Source: Diphasiastrum complanatum (taxonomy: Eukaryota; Streptophyta; Lycopodiopsida; Lycopodiales; Lycopodiaceae). From it: DNA of 64,000 nucleotides. This document shows, in pieces, positions 54,566 through 64,000 of the stretch; position 1 is the first letter of the stretch; every line of letters starts with the position of its first letter. The stretch covers positions 38,683,866-38,747,865 of the forward strand of contig CM055096.1 of NCBI GenBank assembly GCA_029204225.1, in the 5' to 3' direction. A model generated the notes under the pieces. That model was not told the DNA's origin. It saw only the letters and a program-made list of their open reading frames with translations, and made no database searches. The translations under genes were made by a program, and so were the position numbers.

Positions 54566-57500
54566 TCATTGGAATGTGTGCATCGGGGCAAGCAATCCCT
54601 CATAGATGGGTTTATCTTCCTCAATGGCCAAGCAGTGGTGCCCTTCCTTACTCGCAGCCTGAGTCATGGTTCCAACTCCTGCAAAGGCATCCACAACCCC
54701 ATCCCCCACCATAGTGAAGCGCTCAAGGATGTACCTACAGACAATGAAATTGTCAGCATGCTTGACAATAGCCATAAAAGCCATACTGTGCACTGAAGCA
54801 AGAGGTAAGCACTATACCTCATAGTATCTGGAGACCTCTCATGGCCACCATGCACGGCTTTTTCTCCATACGTCGTGACAGAAGAGCGATTGTCTTCCCA
54901 AAGCAATGTGCCTTTTCTACGGACATCCCCCAAGGTCACAAGAGGATGGGTCTCTTCAAAGTATGGAGGGCACGACAGATCAGCTATGTTGTAAGTGAGT
55001 ATCAAAAGGGTGGTCACCTGTCAAGACAAAACATCGGTTTAGTAAGCTTATACTAACTAACCATGTGTACAGTTTATCCTTTAATATACTACCTATTTTG
55101 TACCTCTTCAAGTGGCTCCAATATGTAATAACCATCTTCCATTTGCAAAGTCCAATGATGATGCAAACTGTACCCATAGCTGATGGCAAGTCCGTCTATC
55201 TCCAGAAAGTGCATGGGATTACAGCAAAACACAACCCAAGTACCCCTCTCTATCAAGGCATGTCTTTGGCAAGCACAAAGCACAAAGTCACACAAGCTGA
55301 ATGATATTATTCCAGTGTGGCGTGGTAGTGGGATCGCCCATGTGCTTGACCCCAAGACCGGTGGGTAACTGGGCCCACCATAGGGATGCATAATGTGCCT
55401 CGACAAAGGAATGTAGTGCCAAAGAAGCCCTACATTTCTTTTTTTTGGCCATCCTAGTTATATCGGCTCACATGCAACACACAAGTCCTGGTTCAACAAC
55501 CTTCTTGGCTGCACAATGAAATGAAGTGAAAGATCAGCATGAGTTGGAAAGACAAATATATAATGCTAAATAAAAAAATAGTTTAGAACTTATATTTACC
55601 TCTCTGGACTGGTGGTTCTTCCAACGGCTCTTCGGTGTAATCAACTATAGTACCGCTACTGTCGGACACCAGGTCAAGTGTCCTCTTTGACCGAAGTTCT
55701 TTGTGATGTAATTGTTTCTCTTTCTTGGCCTTAGAGGTGGATCCAACCACGGGTTCCTCGGATACTTGACTATCCCTTCTCTTCCACTTTGCAAAAAGAT
55801 CTTTCTCGCAGACAGTTATCATGCTAGGTGGGTAATCCAACCACCAAGGGCACGCTTCCCTCTCCCAATCGGAAATACTTACGTCAAGCCATGCCAGTGG
55901 AAACATCGATTGTGGCCCATGAGGGTCCAGCCATGATGGAATCTGTTCTGGCGGCGAGGGCAAGGAGCTGGCCTCTTCAAGAGCAATAAACCATCTGCAA
56001 AACGAACAAACATAAACACAGTTAGAGGAGCACCAACATAGCATGTTAAGTACATGACGTAAACGAAGAAAGTGTATACCTATATATGACCCTCTTCGTC
56101 GATAGATGTATTTCAGGCTGGTTCTCAGCAACAACGCTATTCTTCATCTTATCATGGATATATGCAAATCCTTGAGCGAAGTGCCTCAATCGCTGCACTC
56201 TAAAATGTGCTGCAAATGCCTCTGGCACGATGAAAGCAATCCCATCTTGTGTGGCCAAAGTGGACATGAGCAATTTGGCAACCTCATACAATTGACACCA
56301 GTATGTTTCTTTCATCATCCACCTCCTAAAACCCTTGTTATATGGAGGGATATCCCAACTTTCTCTCTCGTTCTTATCCCCTATCATCAACAAAAGTATT
56401 TTCCTCTTTCTGCAAGAAAGGAAAAGTAAATTACATACCTTGAACCAAAGCAAACCTAAATATATGTAACCACTAGGCCATACAAAGACATGTCGTCACT
56501 TACTTAGCAGGGCTGATGGCAGATGCACAAAAGTAACCAAGCTTGTCCTCCGTGACTAATTTCCCCTTGCTGCTCCAGTCGATCCCATACAAGACAGAAA
56601 AAAATTCTTGTCCATTTTTTGGATCAACCACACCTGCTATCCTGGCCACTTTGCTTCTGACATAATTTTCAGCTTGCTACATTCACAAATTCAACAATTC
56701 ATCAATGTTATGAGAACGACTAAAACATGACACAGGTCCCATATGAACTATCTAGTGGATATGCACTTTACCCATATAGCCTCTTGTTTCTTTAAAGCAA
56801 ACTCATCATCTGTGATGTTGTCCTTGTCGATATTCGAAATGGTCTTTTCCAAATGCTGGGAGAATTCATGCTAGATCACCAACAACAACAAGATGATCAG
56901 GGGGGGCATAAATTAAGCTGAACACAAATACGAATTACAGCTCATGCATAATGGCAAAATATTCCACAAAATCGTGAACGTTTATACAAACACAGATACC
57001 TTGTACAAAAGTTGGCCGATGATTACCAACGGGACAACACACCATGAAGGATTTGTGACCAGCTTCTCTCTTGCCATCTGACCCATAATCGTAATTCTGT
57101 CCTCCATGGACACATGACCCAGCATCGTCTCCTTATCCGCTATGCCAAACTTTTGTAACATAAATACGTCATGGGACAGGGTGTGTGGAACATGCACACG
57201 CGTCAACCTATACACAAATACGTGCTAACATCAGTAAATCATCAAAGTCTATGCACAAATATGCGGAGGGTCAGTGATATTTACCTGTTCATGATATCCA
57301 AGGCAAGAAGCAGTTCCCCTTCTTGGTTGGGAGCCATATCGACGAAACTGCAATCAACACGTACATGCATGGCACGTGCGTGCAAAAGGACTAGCCAGAA
57401 CATGTGAAAAGACACGGTTAAAATGCATTGTTGAAAATTGCTTGGCAATGCAAAAGAGACAATACACTTAAGCACGGGCTATCAAATGCATACCCTCTCT

Positions 57501-58238
57501 GATTTTTGCCAACCATGCCTAAAGTCGATGGTTACCATCCTAGACCCAGAATTTATTCCCAGAAAGGTGTGACCAGTCATGAAATGACTGCAACTCCATC
57601 TCAAACTCCTTGTTGAAAGACCTCCATAAAGGCCCCCAATCTTCCTGGTCAAAGTCATTTACATGCAAAGGGGGTTCACCAAATTTCTGCATAGAAACTA
57701 AAAAATTTCCTAGCTCTCTAACATACTCATATTGCTCAAAATGTGCTGCCAAGTTATTGGAACTACCGGTAGTGGCACACACTAACGGGTTTCGGACAAG
57801 CCTACATAATGGTATCAGTGGCGGAGGTGTGCCCTTAAGTACTCTAAAGCCAGACACGACATCTTGCAAGATACGTTTCTCTATCACTTTACCAAATGTA
57901 AATGCCATTGATTTTTTGGAACTTCCCGAGCTAGCAGCTTGATTGGGGTTCCCATTGTTAGTAGCTGCAACATCTACCGAATTACGATTCAACATAGTAA
58001 TTGCCATAAAACCAAAGCACTAGTTGGTGAGATATTAGACAAGGCAAAACATTTCATAGAATATAAAGCACAACTAAATACTTGCCGCAGTCCCCATCTC
58101 ATGATCAGTCCCTTCCACAACTTCTCGTATGCTTTGATGTTCATTGCTCTCTTCGTGCTGATTTATACCCTCACTGACTTGGGATGTCGGATAGACATCA
58201 TGACAACTCGATTGCAGGTTATAACGACTACAAGACAT
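54566..58238 (-). pseudogene. ParB-like and permuted DNA amino-methyltransferase-like gene, 11 exons
   Basis: The exons are 58086-58238, 57494-58019, 57285-57390, 57000-57207, 56772-56870, 56504-56676, 56080-56409, 55600-55994, 55104-55508, 54818-55017 and 54566-54785. All borders fit splice rules (intron 1 has a GC donor) and phases match except for a one-base shift in exon 9. About 938 codons. The N-terminal half resembles the ParB/Srx fold: IPLCRLVRNPLV, MQKFGEPPLHV, FWV-stop-DGNHRL-stop-AW, HVRVDCSFVDMAPNQEGELL. The C-terminal half resembles beta-class N4/N6 DNA methyltransferases: WWAQLPTGLGVKHMGDP (possible motif IV), RGTWVVFCCNP, SCPPYFEETHP, and last VVDAFAGVGTMTQAA (SAM-binding motif I). 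Stops at 57540 and 57519 (TAG) and 55468 (TGA) plus the shift make it a young pseudogene. Substrate and function are unknown. Confidence 0.6.
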
Positions 58239-59264
58239 GTTCCTGGAAACACATATATTCTCACATCAGTGCACATGAGCATTAGTATTTCGAAAGAAAA
58301 CTGGTTATATTTCGGAAAAAAAAGCAGAGTGTCAAAGAAGTAGAGCAAGCTATCAAAGTAGAGTGTCAAAGAAGAAGAGCATTCTAAAGAAGAAGAGCAA
58401 GCTATCAAAGCAAGTAATATCAAAACGGTAGTACAACTTTCAGATGACGATAGAGAAAATAATTTGGCGAATGAAGCTATCCAGATGGACTACAACCAAG
58501 AAAGGAAGATTTTTTGTTAGTAAACCCTAAAAATGAGAAGCAAAAAGATGCAAACATATGTAAGGATACGCAGTCAGGTCCGTTGCCAAAAGATAATCTG
58601 CCAACACAAGTTCCAGTGCCTTAGGAGGGCTATGCTTTCTTCGAACCTCTCAAAATAATTTATGATATAATGAAACATATTACAGTTCTTTAAGAAGGAG
58701 GGATTTCAAGTCTTGGCTCAGAAGCTCAAGGTACGGTCCGAGCGACTGTTACGTACGGTGATGTGATAGGGGGGGGGGGAGCTTGAGCCTACCTCTTTCG
58801 ATTAACTTTATTCAATTATTCTTAGGATGGGAGGTTACCGGGGGTAACTCCATATTTGTCAATTCATTTTTGGTTTACATGACTTCCGGCACATAAAACA
58901 GCTATCAAAGCTATGCTTGTCAATCGGGTAGGTAATTTTTCTGATTACGGGATAGCCGGCCATTGCTTTCCTATCTTGCAAACAGTAAGTAGACTTATCT
59001 ACTATTTATGCTCGTGCTAGTGCCTTTTCCAAACCCAATCATTATTTCATTTTTTGTGACATGAGATTCTATGCCATAACTGTTATTTGTGTTTTAGCTC
59101 CTACTGGTGCGGTTAGAAAATCAGCACAGATAGGATTGCATACTCAGTCACCCGATGCAGGAGGGTCCCACTCAGTATATGTTGCTGCTTCGGCTCCCCA
59201 GTAAAGCAATTGCCCATTTTTTTTTCCTTCATAAAAAGCTCCCTTCGAAAAAAAATAAGCAGGT
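58239..59264. other. Spacer between divergent genes, left part
   Basis: No domain is recognised. It contains short internal duplications of agagtgtcaaagaag-like words at 58325-58410 and a run of ten G at about 58770. It probably includes the promoter of the minus-strand gene. Confidence 0.4.
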
Positions 59265-59615
59265 CTGTGGAGCCATTGGAGGCTGGCCGACGGCGGCCAG
59301 CCTCCAATGGCTCCACAGAGTTGCTTTACCTGACAAAATGGATAACTTATTGGAGCACCATTATATTGAGCTTTTAAAAAAGTTCAGAGGAGGGATGCAT
59401 AATCTAGTGCATCCCTCCTTTGAACTTTGGACCAGATCAACCTCACATCTTGTTCTCCTTGTACTGCATTTAGTTTTGCGACACGTGACTACAGATATGA
59501 CTACTGCTTGGACTGGAGTATAAAGAATATTGCATTCTTTTACATAAGGTGAACTTTCAAAAAAAAAAAAAAAGATCTGTGGAGCCATTGGAGGCTAGCC
59601 TCCAATGGCTCCACA
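59265..59615. repeat. Cluster of three palindromes
   Basis: The first, 59265-59318, has perfect 24-base arms and a 6-base loop. The second, 59380-59427, has 20-base arms with one mismatch and an 8-base loop. The third, 59578-59615, is a perfect 38-base palindrome without loop and repeats the outer 19 bases of the first (tgtggagccattggaggct). An open frame crossing the region is a by-product. Confidence 0.9.
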
Positions 59616-60290
59616 TATCTGTATTTTTTTTTTTATAAAGATGCAATACACGTTGAAAAGCAGATCTGTCATTTTCAAAAAACATTCTGTCATTTTCTGT
59701 TTTTGTTTTTTGTTGTAGGTCCGCAGTCCTCCAGGGGCATCAAAAGCTGTAAGTACATGTGCATTGGAGGTTTCAGGTACATAGGTTTTTTGGGGAGAAG
59801 CAATTTAGAGCTGGTGACAACAACAATATTTTTGGTGTAGGTGGACTGTCGCTTCAAATGTGGCTTGTGTTTTGACTCTTTGTATTTTTTTTAGTTCAGA
59901 TTTACTACATTCTGTCATTTTCGAAACATTCATCAACTTACATATTCTGTAATTTTTTTATACATAATCAACTTACCTAGTGAGTAGTGCATGCAATTTG
60001 TATAGCACGTCACGAATGGTAAATCAGTTACACCTTACTTAGTACCATAGTCCTCAGAGTTAAAATCAAAATAAAATCATTTCGAGATAGAAAGAAATTG
60101 AAACTACCGTTAATGACACGAGAAAGTTTGTTAGAAAGAAGCAAACATTACGGCATACAAATTGCATGTCCTAATACCACAGAGGTTGAATATTTTAAGA
60201 GTAAGGATGCATTAAATCTTAGTATGGTGTAAACTATCGATGTCAAATTCATGATTACACTTATAATAGTTTAAGTTTACTCATCTGCAG
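59616..60290. other. Spacer before the plus-strand transposase
   Basis: T-rich and without recognised coding. It may hold the leader or a first intron of the plus-strand gene. Confidence 0.4.
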
Positions 60291-63200
60291 ATGGATGCAA
60301 TGGTCTCGTTCGAGTCAAACATTATTAACCCTCTGAAACTGACCTTCCGAGATGGAAAGATTGTAATTAAAAAAAACTATTTGCAAAGGCACGTGGGTCC
60401 TCGAGATATCGTGTCTGGAATTTCAGCGATCATCTACATGGAAGATGCCTACACGTTGAGAACTGACCTAACTCCTACTTGTGATGTAGAGGGGGAAGAT
60501 GTATACATCCTTGACGAGTGTGTTTCGAAGGAGTGCGTGGTAACCTTGGAACAGAAGAAATACACAGTCAGCTAGTTCCAAGCGGTTCATAAGAGCACTA
60601 TAGAGGTAATCATGGGAGGGATAGTAAGTGGCCTTCTAAGAAAATTGGTAGTGCAAAACAACCACACTGAGAATGTCACGGAGCTGCCAAGAACATACAA
60701 TGGTGACGTGATATATGAGTTCCCACCCACATACGGTCAGGTTCAGTCTATGGATGCGATGGACCATAAGTTTGATGGGCATATATGGACAAAGCCTGTC
60801 ACTTCAAACATCCAGTTTCTAGGGGTGGTGAGAGTTTCATATTGCGGGGGTATGTTCCAGTGTATCCGCCAGACATGCCCAAATCAAATAAACACAAAAA
60901 AGGCAAACTCCCTTCTTTTCAAGGGTACCCTCAATCGAAGATGTCTGCTTGGAGGATCGTCGAGTTCTATTGGTACACTTGCATGTGCATTCTGTAGGCA
61001 ACCTGTGGTGCATGTTGAAACTTGTGAATGCTATGTTTATTATGTGATGCCATCTGATTTTACTTGCACCAGATTGTTAATCCATTTGGGCACGCATGCC
61101 CACCCGACCGTAGCTGGCGTTTCAAAATATATTGTTGAAAAGGTGAGGAAATTAGTGCGTGATGCTATTGCAGCAAATATCACTGCAGCCCCACGTACAA
61201 TTCAATTGGACATAACAAAACAAATTTTGATGAGCTCAGTCATGGGTGATGGTGAAAAGGACGATGTTAAAGTCAGCTCGATGGAGCTCAAAAATTTGCT
61301 AGAGGAGATGGCACCTTTGGTGAAGAATCGAAGGTCAGACCGCATTGTGCCAAAATTGTTGTTGGAAAAAGCACACAATACCCTCCTATATTGTATGATT
61401 TGTTTGCTTGATTGTTTATAGTTGATCTCAAATGTAGAATTCATAAACTGGTTAGCAATGAAGGGCTAGCAGCACACATGCGAGAGACTGTGTAGATGCA
61501 ATTTTGCTCTTGAAACGCCAATGTAGATACGATTTTTTCCAGTTGAGCAAATTTCTGGGGCAGGGCTCTCTGAAAAAAAGATGCTATGTTTTCAAGATGT
61601 CCTCACAAGGACCAGCCTCTGGACTTGATCTTGTCAATCGCATGAGACGTACGGGTGAAGGAGATCTGAGAAGGGCATGGATCCATTGGGACCACACATG
61701 ATGAGTGAATGCTTGGACCACGATGGCATGCCATGTCTACGACCCCAGGCAAGAAATATGACACGAATTTTAGTTGACTTCAAGCTTAAGAAATATCTTA
61801 ATGGTAAAGTGTACAAAATAATACTTCATGTGATGTGCAATATTCGGGAGCTTCTTACAATTACAACATGCGAGATGAAAGAGGAAGACACTGAGTCCCA
61901 GACACTATTTTGGGAGATGTTGAATTCTACGATGATGCGACATGGGCACTCTTCGGCTGACTTTCACGGGTTCATGACAGATGAAGCACAAGCAAACTGG
62001 CGCGCTATTCGAAAGGTCTTCAATGGTGGTCCGGACAATGAGTTGGTGGGCAGAGAACGATCATGTCTATTTCATTGGGCACAAAGTCTAGAGATCCACA
62101 CAACCAAGTATGTGCATAAAGAGCACCAACAAAAACACAAGGAACTGTGTGAGCAGTGGCGAGTTTCAAGGACCAAAGAAGAGGCAACGCTACAATACAG
62201 AGTCATTCGACAATGGTGGAGGACATGTAAGGTTAGCGACCATGACCTGGCGTACATGGACAGTTGGATGGGCTGGTGGAACATCATGATAGCTCACTGG
62301 GGTGAATGCATGACACAGGTAAGACACGAGAACACGACGCATGACTTGTTATAACTTTTTTGTATGCCTACACGTATGTATAGATCATTTAGTACATGTT
62401 TGTGGTGTGTAGGTGGTTGATGCGATTGAGGATGCGAACACGCCAAGAACTAACTTGTCCGAATCCAAGCATGGCAGTTGGCTTGCGAATGAAGGTGGAC
62501 GCACAAAGATATCGTTGTATGATGCGTGCGTCTCTGATCTTGCAAATGCTCTTTTGCAAAGTGCCAAGCAACAAGCCTATTTATAGGGAAGACATCTGGG
62601 TGAAGGTCCTAGCTTGCAAAGCTTGATAAACCGTAGTGCACTAAGGGCCACACAAGCGCCAAGAACTGTAGCAACGACTATGAACAATGTGGTCACAGGC
62701 ATGCCCATGCACTTCCTTAAGACATTGTTATCAGGAGACCGCGAAACAGTGCAACGCAAGCGTGGGCCTGTTGAGGTGGTCAACATCGAAGACAATGCTA
62801 CTCATAGACCTGAATACATTCATGTAAACATGGATCGAACTGCACGTGGGAGACGCAAGAATTGGATTTCCAAAATGCTAATGTTAATGAAACAATAGGG
62901 GAAGTGTGTCTGGTTGTGGAATGTGAAATTCACGATACCCAATGGGCTATACGCTGCACAAAAGTTGGCAACAATGTGAAATGTCTGGGTTGGATCTCAA
63001 AAAAGGGCATGTGTAGTCGAATTGTTTCCAACGCACAGGGCAACCCTACTCCATGTTTCTTTAAAAGCAGGAAACACCCAGGTGGAGATTGTCGCCAGTT
63101 CATGTGGTTTTAACCTGATGAATGCAGACACACGTGGGATCCCAGTAGATGTATATAGAAAAGACCTTCAAAAATTCTAAGCATTTGGCCTGTGGCAACT

Positions 63201-63900
63201 GGAACCAACCTCTCTCTATCAAAAAAAGAGGCCCTAAACCGTGTAGGTGAGAATTATAAAAATTATACATGTTGGAGCATTATGTTTGTCTTGGCAAAAT
63301 GGTCTTCAACGCTGATTTTTGTTGAGCTTTTAATAATTACTCTTGATATTTGTTTACAGGTTTCACACTAGAAACAAGAGGAGCATCACTCCCAGCAAGA
63401 TTCCTTGCCGAATAAACATCGCCAGAAGGAAGGGGTGTCGATCAATGGCAACCTAGAATGCAGCACGCCACTGTCAACCTCGGGGTATCATGGACAACAC
63501 AACAAACCAAGCTACTCCGATAACTGCGAACCCGAGCAATGATCACCGCCGATACAAATACCACCCAAGAATTTCAAAAAAGGCGCTTGAGAGGATTGAA
63601 AGTCACTGGCTTTGAATGCGCGAGTAGTAAACACACATGTTTAAACCATGAGATTTTTCATATCGTTAGTTTTGGAGATAATGGCCAGTCAGAGTATGTG
63701 GTCGAAATTAGAAAAAATCCAATTTGCTCATGTCCAAATTTTTAGTCGCGAGCAGTGGAGGAAAAATCATATCTCGCATGCAAGCACATATATTTCATAT
63801 TCTTAACAGTTTTAGGGCTCGATCAGAATTGTAACATGTTCGTACACCAGCCACAATTGTCTGAAGCAAAATTGTCTCATGCTCTGAGCAGAGAACGTGT
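60291..63900 (+). pseudogene. MULE-like transposase with SWIM zinc finger
   Basis: The N-terminal frame 60291-61421 is open except for TAG at 60573. The core follows in pieces: WTTMACHVYDPRQ near 61710, RELLTITTCEMKEEDTESQT, FHGFMTDEAQANWRAIRKVF and RERSCLFHWAQSLEIH at 61850-62110. An intron (62319-62412) keeps frame into VVDAIEDANTPRTN and SESKHGSWL, with a TAG at 62584 (YL-stop-GRHLGEGP). A Cys/His-rich part (KSRKHPGGDCRQFMWF) ends near 63113. The last piece holds a SWIM finger, ICSCPNF-stop-(S..)-YLACKHIYFIF. The arrangement fits RNase H-fold transposases of the MULE group. The catalytic triad was not assigned with certainty. Several stops and frame changes show it is dead. The element's right end lies outside the window or was not found. 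Confidence 0.65.
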
Positions 63901-64000
63901 GTAGTTGTACCAAAATAAACTTGTAGGCCAAGATTTTGAAAAATCGAGACCATGACTGATTGAACTCTTAAGCTGGAAAACTACTATCCATCAATATTTT
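63901..64000. other. Window end, no feature
   Basis: It continues downstream of the SWIM-finger gene, too short to interpret. Confidence 0.3.

Noticed and set aside
59155-59523. A 122-codon plus-strand open frame
   Set aside because: It runs through two palindromes, has no domain, and its sequence is explained by the inverted repeats.
61677-61790. Reading MSECLDHDGMPCLRPQ as the transposase frame
   Set aside because: The neighbouring frame gives WTTMACHVYDPRQ, which fits the transposase core much better. The first frame becomes correct only later.
54566-63900. Endogenous giant-virus origin for the methyltransferase-like gene
   Set aside because: The gene has ten spliceosomal introns and sits beside a transposase. 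No capsid, polymerase or other viral hallmark is visible. A remote viral or bacterial ancestry cannot be excluded, but an integrated virus is not supported here.

Overview
The window is nuclear DNA of a land plant with a large, repeat-rich genome. The evidence is a spliced LIFEGUARD/BAX-inhibitor-like gene with canonical GT-AG introns, plant-type Ty1/copia and Ty3-like retrotransposons primed by initiator tRNA-Met or tRNA-Asp, DUF659 hAT transposases, a CACTA-like fragment, a SWIM-finger MULE-like transposase, a LINE and long (CT)n(CA)n microsatellites. A fern or lycophyte is my low-confidence guess. I saw no tRNA, rRNA or CRISPR array.

Layout. 1-5.3 kb: nested copia remnants (minus-strand gag at 2.2-2.7 kb, then a plus-strand deletion derivative with two LTRs at 2858-5277). 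5.3-7.6 kb: non-coding. 7641-24543: one minus-strand host gene, a 267-residue LIFEGUARD-type protein in four exons. Its first intron is about 15.8 kb and holds two related hAT elements, GC-rich palindromic repeats, microsatellites and a copia 5' end. 24.5-28.5 kb: AT-rich, no gene seen. 28.5-33 kb: a copia 3' end, a roughly 370-bp satellite array and a LINE reverse transcriptase. 33.3-37.4 kb: a nearly full-length dead copia element. 37.4-45.9 kb: pieces of Ty3-like and copia elements. 45905-50471: an LTR-bounded copia element that has lost its integrase. 50.5-53.9 kb: degenerate coding stretches, including a methyltransferase-like C terminus on the minus strand and a CACTA-like piece on the plus strand.

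The most unusual part is 54.5-63.9 kb. On the minus strand is an 11-exon gene of about 938 codons. It combines a ParB/Srx-like N-terminal region (DGNHR motif) with a C-terminal, permuted amino-methyltransferase-like domain (late FAGVGT motif). Every junction keeps frame except for one frameshift in exon 9. It is divergent from a plus-strand transposase-like gene with a C-terminal SWIM zinc finger. Three near-perfect palindromes lie between the two genes. I infer, without proof, that both belong to one mobile element that carries its own DNA-modification enzyme. A more degraded methyltransferase-like C terminus at 51.15-51.54 kb lies near another transposase-like fragment.

Almost all mobile coding sequence here is dead. 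Many stop codons are TAG in place of CAG (glutamine), and in the two hAT copies this can be checked reciprocally. That pattern fits decay by deamination of CHG-methylated cytosine. Apart from the LIFEGUARD gene, no obviously intact host gene is present.
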